Source: Roseofilum capinflatum BLCC-M114
Lineage (GTDB): Bacteria; Cyanobacteriota; Cyanobacteriia; Cyanobacteriales; Desertifilaceae
Direction: 5' to 3'
DNA: 59,824 nt
NCBI RefSeq assembly: GCF_030068505.1
Contig: NZ_JAQOSO010000114.1
Location: 1 to 59,824 of the forward strand
In this document: piece after piece, positions 49,711 through 59,460 of the stretch
Position numbering within the stretch: the first letter of the stretch is position 1
Layout of the letters: each line of letters begins with the position of its first letter
Notes under the pieces: model-generated
The model's database searches: none
What the model was told of the DNA's origin: nothing
What the model saw: the letters and a program-made list of their open reading frames with translations, nothing else
Made by a program: the position numbers and the translations under genes

Positions 49711-50709
49711 TTATTGTCGCAAAAATTCCGCATCCCATTCGGGTAAAGAGGGATTAATACTTACACTAGAAGCGATTTCAAAGCCTGCTGGAGTGGTTAA
49801 CCGGGGTCGAATTTGGCAATACCAGTGAACTTGGGGTTCTTCGGCCTTATAGCGAGCCGCCGTATTGATAATGTAGTTATAATCGGGATCGTTGAGTTTG
49901 TCCGATAACCGAGTCAGAATATTTTGCAGGATGGCAGCAAAATCCGCTTTTTCCGTATCCGTCAGACTGCCAAAATCAGCTTCATGATGTTTTGGGGCGA
50001 TCGATACCTCAAATGGCACTTCAGCCGCAAACGGCACAAACGCTAAAAATGAATTATTCTCTTCGAGTACCCGCGTTTGTTCCTTGTACTCAAACTTGAG
50101 AATATCACAGTACAAACACCGTCCCCAGTCATCATAGTATCGTTGGGCTTCCTCCTCCCGCCAGCGTCGCTGTTGAGGCACAACACTGGTAATGATAATT
50201 TGGGAATGGGGATGGGACTGGGAAGCCCCTGCCCGTTGTCCATGGTTGCGGAAGATAATCCCCATCATGCTCTCATGCTCTCGCATCAGATCGATGTAGC
50301 GGTGATGATAGGTTTCTATAATCAGCTCCACTTCCGATCGCTCCATGGTGGGAATATCCTTATCATGATCCGGACTTTCAATGATCACCTCATGGCGACC
50401 ATAACCTGGCATCATGAGATAAATACCATGGGACGAGCGCATGGTATTGCCGTCAGTCGAAAGGGCTGGATAGCGATTGGCAACGACACGGGTTTGCCAC
50501 CCAGAGCCGTTGGATTTGGGGACTTCTAGTAAAATCTGTTCCTCTTCATGGCTGCCACCTGGACAAAAAGGACAAGGAAGGGCGATCGGATGATCGATAA
50601 TGCAGGCTTGTCGCAAATCCTGGGGACGGTGCTTTCTCTTGGGCGCATAAATGACCCATTCCCTGGTGACCTTATTGAGTCGGATGTGGTTACCTTCTAT
50701 ATCTTGCAC
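49711..50709 (-). CDS. galT: Galactose-1-phosphate uridylyltransferase
   Basis: A 332-aa GalT of the HIT superfamily, which exchanges UMP between UDP-glucose and galactose-1-phosphate. The active-site motif is SHPHSQIIIT, with the nucleophilic His in HPHSQ. The zinc ligands appear in CPFCPGG and LYCDI. IRLNKVTREWVIYAPKRKHRP is the usual start. It converges on the PP2C gene. No other Leloir gene is nearby. Confidence 0.93.
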   Translation of the reverse strand: MQDIEGNHIRLNKVTREWVIYAPKRKHRPQDLRQACIIDHPIALPCPFCPGGSHEEEQILLEVPKSNGSGWQTRVVANRYPALSTDGNTMRSSHGIYLMMPGYGRHEVIIESPDHDKDIPTMERSEVELIIETYHHRYIDLMREHESMMGIIFRNHGQRAGASQSHPHSQIIITSVVPQQRRWREEEAQRYYDDWGRCLYCDILKFEYKEQTRVLEENNSFLAFVPFAAEVPFEVSIAPKHHEADFGSLTDTEKADFAAILQNILTRLSDKLNDPDYNYIINTAARYKAEEPQVHWYCQIRPRLTTPAGFEIASSVSINPSLPEWDAEFLRQ

Positions 50710-50965
50710 TTGAATCCCACGTTATATCGATTAGATTTGCCTAACTTCACTTTAAACCCTAATCCTACCCTGGAAACACAGATCGGGATATTCTCCTGCT
50801 CTCTACCGTGCTTTTACCCTTTTCTAGGTTCTGTTTAAGTCTTGAGTTACAATAGATTCCTAGATCTATTGTGCATCATTTAAGCCTAATGCTAAGAATC
50901 CTTCTAGCTTAATCTTTCTGTTCCTAGCCATCATTTAGCGTTATTGTGTCTCCACTGTGAACTCT

Positions 50966-53461
50966 ATGAATACTCAATTCAATATTAGCTTACGTCGCTC
51001 TCGGAACTGGGCGATCGCTCAACAAGAAGCCGTTAATTTTCCTAGCGCTATTCAACCCCATGGAGTCCTGTTGGTCTTAAAAGAGCCAGAGTTAACGATT
51101 CTACAAGTGAGCCAAAATGTAGAATCCTTTTTAGGCTATGCCCCAGATCGCCTCCTCAATCAACCCTTATCTGTCTTATTAGACCCCTCACAACTGCAAA
51201 TTGTTGAGTATCATCTAGCCTCTGCCAGTCTTCAGAGCAACAGTCCCCTCAAGCTCCGGGTGAATTCTCTGGAAAAAATTGAGTTCACTGGAACGATACA
51301 TCGTCAGGATGATGGACTGATTCTAGAATTAGAAAAAAGCGTTAATCCGGAATTTAATCAAAATCTCGATTTTTATTACCTGACCAGACAAGCTACGATC
51401 GCTCTAAACGCCGCTCAAAACTTGGCAGAAGTTTGTAAAATTGCTGTTCACAATATTCGTGAAATCACAAAATTTGACCGAGTGATGCTCTATAAATTCT
51501 ATGAAGATCATCATGGCAGTGTAATTGCTGAATCTAAACGGGAAGATATAGAGTCCTATTTAGGATTACATTATCCCGATATTGACATTCCGGAAGATGC
51601 ACGAAATCTGTTTCTGAAAAATTGGTTGAGATTTATTTTTGATGTGAATGGAGAGGCGGTAGACTTACAACCTGATGTTAATCCGTTAACTCATCACAAA
51701 ACGAACTTGAAAGGATCGTGGTTGAGATCTGCTTCTACCTGTCATCTGCAATATTTAAGAAATATGGGTGTGCGCTCTTCGATGACTCTTTCCTTAATTA
51801 AAAATCAACAACTTTGGGGGCTAATTGCCTGCCATAACTATACCCCAATTTCTCTCTCCCACGAGCAGCGATCCTCCTGTGAGTTTTTGGCCCAGTCTCT
51901 CTCCTTGGAATTGGTTTACAAGGAGCATAATGAAGATTATGAATATAAGTTGGATCTCAAAGATATTCAATCCCGTTTATTAGAGTCCATGTCTAATGCT
52001 CCTAGTTATATAGAAGGATTGATGAACAATGAAGCCGATCTTCTAGATTTAGTAAATGCTACAGGGGCGGCTATTTGTTTGGGCGATCGCTCTTTTCTCA
52101 TTGGAGAAACTCCTGATATTACCTATGTTAATCAATTCAAAAATAATCTAGGTTACTATATAGGAGAATCTCGTTTCTTTTCCACAACTTGTTTAGCAGA
52201 AATCGATCCGGAAGCCACTGCCTATAAAGAAGTCGCTAGTGGGATACTTGCCATCAAAATTACACCGACTCAAAACCAGTATTTAATTTGGTTTCGCCCT
52301 GAAGTGCTGCAAACTGTCACTTGGGCTGGCAACCCAGAAAAAACATTAGAAAACAGCAAAAAGCCTGATGTACTTTGCCCTAGACAATCTTTTGAGTTGT
52401 GGAAAGAGACCGTTGACTTACAATCTTCTGCTTGGAAGAAATGTGAAATTGATGCAGCATTAAGCCTACAAAATTCGATCATTAAAATTGTCTTAAAAAA
52501 AGCAGATGAACTGGAAAAAGTGAATCAAGCCTTGAAACTATCAGAAGCCCAAGAGAAGGAGAAATCACGGCAACTGGAACAGACGATTCTGGAACTTAAA
52601 CAAACTCAAACTCACTTAATTCAAAGTGAAAAGATGTCCGGCTTAGGACAATTGGTAGCAGGGATTGCTCATGAAATCAATAATCCTGTGAATTTTATTT
52701 ATGGTAATCTTGCCCATGCTGATAATTATACTCAGGATTTACTCTCTATCCTTGAGCTGTATCAGAAGTTTTACCCTGTACCTCCTGAAGAGATAAAGGA
52801 AGAATGTGAAGACGCAGATTTAGAGTTTTTAATGGAGGATTTACCCAAATTACTCCAGTCGATGCAAATTGGAGCCGATCGCATTCGGGAAATCGTGCGA
52901 TCGCTACGCAACTTCTCTCGTCTCGATGAAAGTGAGGTGAAAGCGGTCAATATCCATGAAGGAATTGATAGTACCCTACTGATCTTGAATAATCGACTTA
53001 AGCCTAAATCGAATCGCCCAGAGATTAAAGTCGTTAAACATTACAGCCCCCTTCCTCTTGTAGAATGCTATCCCAGTCAGTTAAATCAGGTGTTCATGAA
53101 TTTAATTGCTAATGCCATTGATGCCCTAGAGGAAGCGAATACCCAACAAAATTTGAGTTATCAGGACTTGGAGGCTCATCCTAACGAGATCAAAATTTAT
53201 ACCTCCCTGTATTCTCCAGAGGCTTCAGAACAAGATTGGGTCGTCATCGAGATTGAAGATAATGCATTGGGCATTCCAGAAGAGGTACAACCTAAATTGT
53301 TCGATCCGTTTTTTACGACTAAACCCATGGGTAAGGGAACAGGTATGGGTTTAGCGATTAGTTATCAAATTATCGTGGAGAAGCATCAAGGGAAATGTAG
53401 TTGTCAGTCTACCGTCGGTGAGGGGACAACATTCCGGATTGAAATCCCGGTGCAACAATGA
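50966..53461 (+). CDS. Cph1-type phytochrome histidine kinase
   Basis: An 831-aa red/far-red photoreceptor. PAS (about 20-130), GAF (about 140-315) and PHY (about 330-505) domains precede a kinase. The GAF Cys259 in LRSASTCHLQYLRNMGV matches the bilin cysteine of Cph1, so phycocyanobilin is the probable chromophore. DIDIPEDARNLF and the tongue motif CPRQSFELWKE are present. The kinase has HisKA with His in GIAHEINNP, and HATPase NLIANAIDAL and GTGMGLAIS. The ATG at 50966 is preferred over a GTG at 50957. No response regulator gene is adjacent. It is soluble. Confidence 0.93.
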   Translation: MNTQFNISLRRSRNWAIAQQEAVNFPSAIQPHGVLLVLKEPELTILQVSQNVESFLGYAPDRLLNQPLSVLLDPSQLQIVEYHLASASLQSNSPLKLRVNSLEKIEFTGTIHRQDDGLILELEKSVNPEFNQNLDFYYLTRQATIALNAAQNLAEVCKIAVHNIREITKFDRVMLYKFYEDHHGSVIAESKREDIESYLGLHYPDIDIPEDARNLFLKNWLRFIFDVNGEAVDLQPDVNPLTHHKTNLKGSWLRSASTCHLQYLRNMGVRSSMTLSLIKNQQLWGLIACHNYTPISLSHEQRSSCEFLAQSLSLELVYKEHNEDYEYKLDLKDIQSRLLESMSNAPSYIEGLMNNEADLLDLVNATGAAICLGDRSFLIGETPDITYVNQFKNNLGYYIGESRFFSTTCLAEIDPEATAYKEVASGILAIKITPTQNQYLIWFRPEVLQTVTWAGNPEKTLENSKKPDVLCPRQSFELWKETVDLQSSAWKKCEIDAALSLQNSIIKIVLKKADELEKVNQALKLSEAQEKEKSRQLEQTILELKQTQTHLIQSEKMSGLGQLVAGIAHEINNPVNFIYGNLAHADNYTQDLLSILELYQKFYPVPPEEIKEECEDADLEFLMEDLPKLLQSMQIGADRIREIVRSLRNFSRLDESEVKAVNIHEGIDSTLLILNNRLKPKSNRPEIKVVKHYSPLPLVECYPSQLNQVFMNLIANAIDALEEANTQQNLSYQDLEAHPNEIKIYTSLYSPEASEQDWVVIEIEDNALGIPEEVQPKLFDPFFTTKPMGKGTGMGLAISYQIIVEKHQGKCSCQSTVGEGTTFRIEIPVQQ

Positions 53462-53470
53462 AGCCGATCG

Positions 53471-53499
53471 CGCTGGGGGCGATCGGATCGACCCCAGCG
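53471..53499 (+). terminator. Hairpin after the phytochrome gene
   Basis: CGCTGGGG (53471-53478) pairs with CCCCAGCG (53492-53499), with further pairing CGATC/GATCG inside and one mismatch. It starts nine bases after the stop codon. No T-run follows, so it is at best a weak terminator or a transcript end stabiliser. Confidence 0.4.
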
Positions 53500-53949
53500 C
53501 TGTCCGACCCAGATCAAGAAAGTCATCTACAAAATTAATCTTCACTTCATCCGGAATTAACCCTGACGATGGTGTGGCTACTCTCAACCTGTTCAGGCAG
53601 TCTTTCTCTACAACCTGCCTAAACTACTGGGTATTTGCGTAGATTTGGATATTCTTTCGTCAGAGATATAAAGCTTGGCTTTAAAAATACGGGTTTCTAG
53701 GGGCATTCCTTTCCTCGGCTCCGTATCCCTTACCCAATCTTCATTTTAGGTGCAATCTAAATTCAGCAACTCTCCTGATGGCACAGTTGAGAAACTGGCA
53801 TATGCTGAATACAGGGTTGAAACAAGCCCTACTGAACGCCGTTAGTGTTCCGTGCATCTGTTAAAGCAAAGATGACGACTCATCTTGATTAACCTTGAGG
53901 ACGGCGGTTTAGTACACAACACAACTAGAGAACAGAAGGAGCAAACCTC
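53500..53949. other. Long upstream region of the PEP-CTERM gene
   Basis: No gene is seen. AAGGAG lies 12 bases before the ATG at 53950. A CT-rich region at about 53690-53750 and the length suggest a long leader transcript, but no known RNA structure was recognised. Confidence 0.35.
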
Positions 53950-54894
53950 ATGAAACTTAATTCTATTCAAACTCTTATCGGTACTGCTGCAACCACCGCT
54001 TGTCTGCTGAGTATGACTGGAGTTGCCCAAGCCGGAAGCTTCTACAACGGTTGGAACTATGCTCGTGACTACTCCAACGATGGTACAGGTGGCTATGCAC
54101 AGTTTAATGGCCGCAGAGCATCCGCCTATGAAATGTATGGTATGGCAGTTCACCAAGATGGAGACACCATCACCGTTGGCATCAACACCAACCTGGGCTT
54201 AGAAGGCAGATCTCACGGCCCCGCGAAAGACGGGAACATCGGTTGGGGTGACTTCCTCTTCAGCGTCGGTGGAGAGCAGTACGGGATTCACTTTGCCGAA
54301 ACCAACGACTCCTTCGGACGGGGACTCAACAGTGCGGCGCTTGATGCTGCCCAAGGAACCAACGCTCTAGGTTTATACAAAGGTATCACCACCAAAAACG
54401 TTACCGCCAAAAACCATGGTTGGTCTACCATCAAAAAACATTACAATCACACCAAAAACCGCAGTGAGAATGTCGCAGACCGCAATGCAGGTATTAAGTC
54501 CTTCGGTGATTTAGACTCTTCTGAACTGTCCTATTACAACGCTTCCCGTAGCGCTCCGACCTCCATCAAGTCTGGAACTAAAGTAGAAAACGACAACTTC
54601 CAACTGTTAAATCAGGATCAATTAAGTGGTTTAGGTTTAGACTTTGGTGGTGCTTTTGGAGTCGGAAACAATAAGCTCGGTGCGACAACCTTTGGTTTTA
54701 GCTTCACCAGAACCCCGGAAATGCTCGGCGACTTTGTTGCTCATCTGTTCGCTGAATGCACCAATGATGGTATGGCTATCGAAGGTACATTTGAAGAAAC
54801 TCCCAGCGTTCCCGTTCCTGAACCCACCGCAGTTGCTGGTTTAGCCCTGGTTGGCTTAATGTTGGCTGGCAGCAAACTCCGTAAACAGAGTTAA
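53950..54894 (+). CDS. PEP-CTERM (exosortase-dependent) surface protein
   Basis: A 314-aa secreted protein. Residues 1-28 are a signal peptide ending AQA-GS. The C-terminus carries VPVPEPTAVAGLALVGL and KLRKQS, the PEP-CTERM sorting signal that exosortase cuts. The body is rich in Gly, Asn and Asp and shares GWGDFLFSV and SFTRTPE with the XDD-type PEP-CTERM family, as I recall it. It is probably an envelope, sheath or slime protein. No exosortase gene is in the window. AAGGAG precedes the ATG. Confidence 0.88.
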   Translation: MKLNSIQTLIGTAATTACLLSMTGVAQAGSFYNGWNYARDYSNDGTGGYAQFNGRRASAYEMYGMAVHQDGDTITVGINTNLGLEGRSHGPAKDGNIGWGDFLFSVGGEQYGIHFAETNDSFGRGLNSAALDAAQGTNALGLYKGITTKNVTAKNHGWSTIKKHYNHTKNRSENVADRNAGIKSFGDLDSSELSYYNASRSAPTSIKSGTKVENDNFQLLNQDQLSGLGLDFGGAFGVGNNKLGATTFGFSFTRTPEMLGDFVAHLFAECTNDGMAIEGTFEETPSVPVPEPTAVAGLALVGLMLAGSKLRKQS

Positions 54895-54920
54895 TGTGAA
54901 GTCCGGTGAATGGAAAAAGA

Positions 54921-54988
54921 GAAGCGGGCAAGATGCCCGCACTCCTCTAATCCTCTGATATTACTGGAGTGGGAGCGTCTCGCTCCCT
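54921..54988 (+). repeat. Two-hairpin dispersed repeat, copy B
   Basis: GCGGGCAAGATGCCCGC, ACTCC, about 25 bases, GGAGT, GGGAGC-GTCTC-GCTCCC. It matches copy A at 187-267 in order and spacing, but the second hairpin loop changes from ATCTT to GTCTC. Confidence 0.75.
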
Positions 54989-55021
54989 AAATTTTTTTAA
55001 ATTATGGTGTTTCACCGAATT

Positions 55022-55086
55022 TATAGCCAATTCAAATAACAGTGAGACATTTTTGTAGGGGCGAACGGCCGTTCGCCCCTACAGAT
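55022..55086 (+). mobile_element. Left-half copy of the TAGTCAATT MITE
   Basis: TATAGCCAATTCAAATAACA through the palindrome matches 24702-24766 with one change outside the palindrome and a paired change inside it. Sequence after CTACAGAT differs, so the right half is missing or belongs to a different element. Confidence 0.7.
55054..55083 (+). repeat. Perfect 30-bp palindrome, intergenic copy
   Basis: Identical to the palindrome inside the NB-ARC/WD40 gene at 2757-2786. Here it follows a MITE left end. Confidence 0.85.
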
Positions 55087-55121
55087 TTTGTTGGGTGCTG
55101 ACCAAACTTACTGGGAATCTA

Positions 55122-55976
55122 CTAATCTACGGCTTGATCCAAATTACCGAGATTAAACAAGAAGGGTACGCCAGAATTGGATTGACCTCCAGTGACCAGA
55201 ACTTTGGGCATTTGTGCCCCTCCTTCTCGCCAGGCTTCGATCGCCTCTTTTTGTAGCACTAATGACCCCCCTTGAGCCTTGAGCGTCTCTGCCAATAACC
55301 GTTGAGCTTCGGCTTTCCCTTTAGCGCGGTTAATATCGGCTTGGGCTTGTTGCTCCGCTTCTTTGGCAATATAAATCGCCCGTTGGGATCGTTGTTCAGC
55401 AATTTGTTTTTCTTCTACTGCACGGGCAAATTCGTTAGAAAAGGCCAGGTCAATGACACTGGTATCCAGGACGATAATGCCATATTTTTCTAATCTTTGA
55501 TTTAAGGCCACGTCAAAATCTTGCTTCAATTCTGTCCGTTTGGTGATCGATTCTTCCACGGTTCGCACTGCCGCCGCGATTTTAAACGATTCTTGGGTTT
55601 GGGGGGCAATCACCTTAGAAACCAAATTTTGTAAGGTTCCTTGGGTACGGCGAATTTCCACGACTTGGAGCGGATCGAGGCGAAAGTTAATGGCAAAACT
55701 GGCGCTTAATTCTTGTAAGTCGCGGGTGGAACTTTGGGCGGGTACTTCAAATTTTTGTACAGTGACATCATAGACATCAACGACTGAAATGAGAGGGGGT
55801 TTAAAGTGAATGCCTTCTAAGAGGGCCCCATCTCTGGCTTTCCCTAAAATACTGATCACCCCAGCTTGACCGGGATTGATAATTACAAAGCAGTTCGCAC
55901 CAATTAAGATGATCAAGGCTGCAATGATGCCAAACAGGATTCCGGGTACGCCAATGTCTGATTGATTTCTGGCCAT
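55122..55976 (-). CDS. Prohibitin/SPFH-domain membrane protein
   Basis: A 284-aa band-7 protein similar to cyanobacterial prohibitin Phb. A transmembrane helix (about 11-33) is followed by the SPFH domain (about 35-190; INPGQAGVISILGK, ISVVDVYDV) and a charged coiled-coil (EEKQIAEQRSQRAI to KAEAQRLLAE). Such proteins form large ring complexes in membranes, linked to protein quality control and photosystem repair. The gene is alone on the minus strand. Confidence 0.92.
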   Translation of the reverse strand: MARNQSDIGVPGILFGIIAALIILIGANCFVIINPGQAGVISILGKARDGALLEGIHFKPPLISVVDVYDVTVQKFEVPAQSSTRDLQELSASFAINFRLDPLQVVEIRRTQGTLQNLVSKVIAPQTQESFKIAAAVRTVEESITKRTELKQDFDVALNQRLEKYGIIVLDTSVIDLAFSNEFARAVEEKQIAEQRSQRAIYIAKEAEQQAQADINRAKGKAEAQRLLAETLKAQGGSLVLQKEAIEAWREGGAQMPKVLVTGGQSNSGVPFLFNLGNLDQAVD

Positions 55977-56167
55977 GGTAACCTCTTCACAATCTAATCT
56001 CTTGCCTCGATCATCTTACAGTGCTTTGCCGGGAGATGGGGAGTGCGTAGCGTAGCGTGTCCGCAGAACAAACATCTTGCTCGCTTGTTACTCATTACTC
56101 ATTACTCAACCCATTACTCATTGTTATGCTGTAAGAAGTTCTCTTGTGGATGTCTGAGTCTTCTGTT

Positions 56168-57361
56168 ATGTCACAACGATCTACGCGCATTTGTATCCTC
56201 GGTGGTGGTTTTGGGGGGTTGTATACGGCCCTGCGTTTGAGTGAGTTTTCTTGGGAGGGACGGGAAAAGCCAGAGATTGTTTTGATCGATCGCCAAGACC
56301 GATTTTTGTTTATGCCCCTATTATATGAGTTGGTCACTGGGGAGATGCAGACCTGGGAAATTGCCCCGCCTTATGTGGAGCTGTTGGCGGACACTGGAGT
56401 GAGGTTTATGCAAGCAGAAGTGAGTCAAATTAATTTGGAGACCCAAGAGGTTACTCTGGACTCAGGACAGGTTTTACAGGGCGATCGCATTGTGTTAGCT
56501 CTGGGAGGAGAAACGCCGTTAAGTTGGGTTCCTGGATGTCAGGAATATGCGATTCCGTTTCGGACACTGGAAGATGTCTATCGCTTGGAGGAGAGTTTAC
56601 GCCCCTTAATCGCATCGGAGCAAGAGGTGATTCGGGTGGCGATCGCCGGTGCAGGTTACAGTGGCGTAGAATTAGCCTGTAAATTAGCCGATCGCTTGGG
56701 GGAACGCGGACGCATTCGCCTGATAGAGAAAGGGGATTGTATTTTAGCCAATTCTCCGGAGTTTAACCGCAAAGCAGCCGAAACCGCCTTAAAACAAAAA
56801 GGAGTGTGGATCGACTTAGAAACGACGATTGAGGCGATCGCCCCCGATTCCATCTCCCTATACTATAAAGGTCAGGAAGATACCATTCCGGTGGATATGG
56901 TGCTGTGGACAGTGGGAACCCAAGTGCCGCCGAGTGTCCAAGGTTTAGATCTGAAAAAGAATCCTCGCGGCCAAATTACAACCACCCCAACTTTACAGGC
57001 GATCGATTGTCCCCATTATTTCATTATTGGCGACCTCTCCGACTCCTGTGATGCCACCGGTCAAGTGCTACCGAAAACCGCCCAAGCCGCTATCCAACAG
57101 GCAGATTATTGTGCCTGGAATGTCTGGGCTTCTTTGTGCGATCGGCCCCTGCTCCCCGTGCGCTATTCTCACCTCGGTGAAATGATGGCTCTGGGTATCG
57201 ATAATGCCACCTTAACCGGTTTAGGGCTTCAGCTCGATGGCCCCCTCGCCCATATCGCCCGTCGTCTGGTTTATCTCTATCGCCTCCCCACCCTCAACCA
57301 CCAATTAAAAGTTGCCTTTAACTGGCTTACGCAACCCTTACAAGAGATAATGTTAGATTAG
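56168..57361 (+). CDS. ndbB: Type II NAD(P)H dehydrogenase, NdbB-like
   Basis: A 397-aa single-subunit NDH-2. The FAD fold begins RICILGGGFGGLYTALRL. The NAD-binding fold is VAIAGAGYSGVELA. MPLLYELVTGEMQTWEIAPP and the C-terminal ARRLVYLYRLPTLNHQLKV amphipathic region are those of NdbB, shown in Synechocystis to reduce demethylphylloquinone in vitamin K1 synthesis. The ATG at 56168 is chosen because it fits the family start; TTG at 56144 and ATG at 56150 are possible. The next gene follows after 18 bp, so the two are likely co-transcribed. Confidence 0.92.
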   Translation: MSQRSTRICILGGGFGGLYTALRLSEFSWEGREKPEIVLIDRQDRFLFMPLLYELVTGEMQTWEIAPPYVELLADTGVRFMQAEVSQINLETQEVTLDSGQVLQGDRIVLALGGETPLSWVPGCQEYAIPFRTLEDVYRLEESLRPLIASEQEVIRVAIAGAGYSGVELACKLADRLGERGRIRLIEKGDCILANSPEFNRKAAETALKQKGVWIDLETTIEAIAPDSISLYYKGQEDTIPVDMVLWTVGTQVPPSVQGLDLKKNPRGQITTTPTLQAIDCPHYFIIGDLSDSCDATGQVLPKTAQAAIQQADYCAWNVWASLCDRPLLPVRYSHLGEMMALGIDNATLTGLGLQLDGPLAHIARRLVYLYRLPTLNHQLKVAFNWLTQPLQEIMLD

Positions 57362-57379
57362 ACGCTCAAAGTCATCACT

Positions 57380-58096
57380 ATGTCAAAACCGAAGGTTATA
57401 TTCTTAGATGCCGTAGGTACACTCTTTGGAGTACGCGGCAGTGTAGGAGAAATTTATAGCCAATTTGCCCAAGGATTTGGGGTTGAAGTTTCTGCCGATC
57501 TGATCGATCAAACCTTTTCCGAGAGCTTCAGAAAGGCTCCACCGGCTGCCTTTCCAGACATTGAGCATCAAGAGCTAGACTCTTATGAGTTCGATTGGTG
57601 GAAGGCGATCGCCTTTGACACCTTTTCCCAAGCTGAGGTCATCGATCAGTTTACTGATTTTGACCGCTTTTTTAATGAACTCTATTATTATTTTGCCACC
57701 CTTTATCCCTGGTTTGTTTACCCCGAAGTTAAATCTGCTCTTTTAAGCTGGAAAAATCAAGGCATTGAGCTGGGGGTTATTTCTAACTTTGACTCCCGTT
57801 TACATAAAGTGCTTAACGCCCTAGGGCTAAAGCATTTCATGAAATCTATTACCATTTCTACTGAGGTGGGAGCAGCTAAACCTAACTCCAAAATCTTCCA
57901 GGTTGCCCTAGCTAAACATGGCTATAAACCTCATCAGGCTTTACATATTGGTGATAGCTATGAAGAGGATTATTTAGGAGCCATAGAAGCTGGATTTTCT
58001 CCCATTTGGTTGCAACGCCAATCTCAACATCCGGAATTGTTTAAGGTGGCTAAAGGTAAGGTTTGGTCTGGGTTTCAAGCTTCCGCTTTTTTTTGA
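57380..58096 (+). CDS. HAD-superfamily hydrolase, subfamily IA
   Basis: A 238-aa HAD protein with a helical cap (about 16-95). Motif I is FLDAVGTLFG: the nucleophile Asp9 is present, but the Asp+2 acid of phosphatases is Val, a variant seen in related dehalogenase-like proteins. Motif II is VISNF, motif III the Lys of GAAKPNSK and motif IV the IGDSYEEDYLGA acids. The lack of the general acid may reduce ordinary phosphatase activity. It probably shares a transcript with ndbB. Confidence 0.88.
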   Translation: MSKPKVIFLDAVGTLFGVRGSVGEIYSQFAQGFGVEVSADLIDQTFSESFRKAPPAAFPDIEHQELDSYEFDWWKAIAFDTFSQAEVIDQFTDFDRFFNELYYYFATLYPWFVYPEVKSALLSWKNQGIELGVISNFDSRLHKVLNALGLKHFMKSITISTEVGAAKPNSKIFQVALAKHGYKPHQALHIGDSYEEDYLGAIEAGFSPIWLQRQSQHPELFKVAKGKVWSGFQASAFF

Positions 58097-58117
58097 ATCT
58101 TCTCAGGAGAGGCAAAA

Positions 58118-58882
58118 CTAGATTAAGGGATTTTCAGCATCTTCTTCACTAAAAATATAATCTCGGTCAAAAACAAAAGCATTTTGGTGACGAATGACAG
58201 CAAACCCTAAGTTCGTGACTTTTTCTGTGCTGAATGTCGCCATCACTAATTCTCTTGCTTTTTTTTCTGGAATTTGCGGCTTTTGAACGAAAAAACTTCG
58301 TTTAGCAAAAAATAAGCGTTCATCTTTTGGGGTGATAATATGATTGATTTTATGGGTATGTTGAATGGGCTTAATATATGTATTGAGAAAAATTTCTTGG
58401 TTGATTTGCATCAGATATAGCCGTTCATGTTGCAGCCAACTCATGCTAAACATTATGAGCAACAGTTCAAAGCCAAGAGTGTAAGTAAAAACATTATTTT
58501 TTTCCTGGGGATTTACGACTAATTGCAGCACTGATTCCAAGAATTTTTGGGGCTTACACCGTAAATCATGGGCAGAATGAACATAAAATTGGCGGATATA
58601 TAACCTTAATCTCTTTTCGTCCAAGACCGTGGGAATTTGAAAGAGGTGTAAATAATGTTCAACTTTCTCTTTCGTCTTCTGATCTTGGACTAATTTAGCC
58701 ACAATACCATCGGCTGTATATTCATCTAAAAACTCGGCTTGGACTTCTGATGGAGCAGAGAGTAATAAATGGCATAGGGATAATACATATCTTCTATGTT
58801 GCCAAGATAACCCTTCTGTCCATTGACGTGCTTCTGAAGGGAGTTGGGCAAGAATCGATTGCATCGTGGATAATGGAGTCAT
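58118..58882 (-). CDS. Conserved cyanobacterial protein of unknown function
   Basis: A 254-aa protein with many aromatic residues in the middle (about 80-180, including WLQHERLYLMQINQE and FLNTYIKPIQHTHKI). It resembles a conserved cyanobacterial family sometimes mislabelled as cobyrinic acid diamide synthase. No ATP-binding or amidotransferase motif is present, so that label should not be used. No signal peptide or certain membrane helix. It converges on the HAD gene. Confidence 0.75.
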   Translation of the reverse strand: MTPLSTMQSILAQLPSEARQWTEGLSWQHRRYVLSLCHLLLSAPSEVQAEFLDEYTADGIVAKLVQDQKTKEKVEHYLHLFQIPTVLDEKRLRLYIRQFYVHSAHDLRCKPQKFLESVLQLVVNPQEKNNVFTYTLGFELLLIMFSMSWLQHERLYLMQINQEIFLNTYIKPIQHTHKINHIITPKDERLFFAKRSFFVQKPQIPEKKARELVMATFSTEKVTNLGFAVIRHQNAFVFDRDYIFSEEDAENPLI

Positions 58883-58964
58883 GATCGAGTATTCTCCAAG
58901 AGTCAGTGATCCGTAATGACTGATTTTACTTTCAGTAAATTATACCCATTATCCACTGCTGTTA

Positions 58965-59327
58965 CTAAACTTCTTGTAACTCTAGAATGTTGCCATCAGG
59001 ATCTTGGGTAAATAGGGCAGATCGCCCGGAGGAACTGAGTTGAAATTTGCATCCGTAGGCGGTTAATTGTTGCTTGACTTCCTCTAGGGAATCAACTTCA
59101 AAGGCAATATGGGCATTGCGCCCCCACTTTTGGGGATTCCATTGAGGAATTTCTACATCACTATGCATCATTAAGTGTAGTTGATAGTGGCCAATCTGAT
59201 ACCAAATACCGGGAAATTTCAGTTGGCGATCGATTTTGGTTAAACCGAGAACACTACTATAAAAGTGTTCGGCTTTGTCTAGGTCGGAAACTAAGATTGC
59301 GGTATGCAAAGATTGTATAATTTTCAT
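58965..59327 (-). CDS. VOC-family (glyoxalase/bleomycin resistance type) protein
   Basis: A 120-aa single-domain protein of the vicinal oxygen chelate superfamily. HTAILVSDLDKAEHFYSSVLG opens the first beta-alpha-beta-beta-beta unit. AHIAFEVDSLEEVKQQL opens the second. LFTQDPDGNILELQEV provides the usual C-terminal metal-site Glu, with His8 and His93 as possible ligands. Substrate unknown. It has its own transcript. Confidence 0.88.
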   Translation of the reverse strand: MKIIQSLHTAILVSDLDKAEHFYSSVLGLTKIDRQLKFPGIWYQIGHYQLHLMMHSDVEIPQWNPQKWGRNAHIAFEVDSLEEVKQQLTAYGCKFQLSSSGRSALFTQDPDGNILELQEV

Positions 59328-59460
59328 TATTATTTCAGTTGCACAATAGATTATTTTAACAGGCGTTGGGGTTTAATCCAAAGGTGGGCAGGAGAATACA
59401 GCACTTTCCTCTATCTGTGGGGGAGTGGGGGAATAGGGAGTGCGAGCGTCTCGCTCGCTA

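Noticed and set aside
58118-58882. Cobyrinic acid a,c-diamide synthase
   Set aside because: No P-loop or glutamine amidotransferase motif is present, so the label used for some relatives is not supported.
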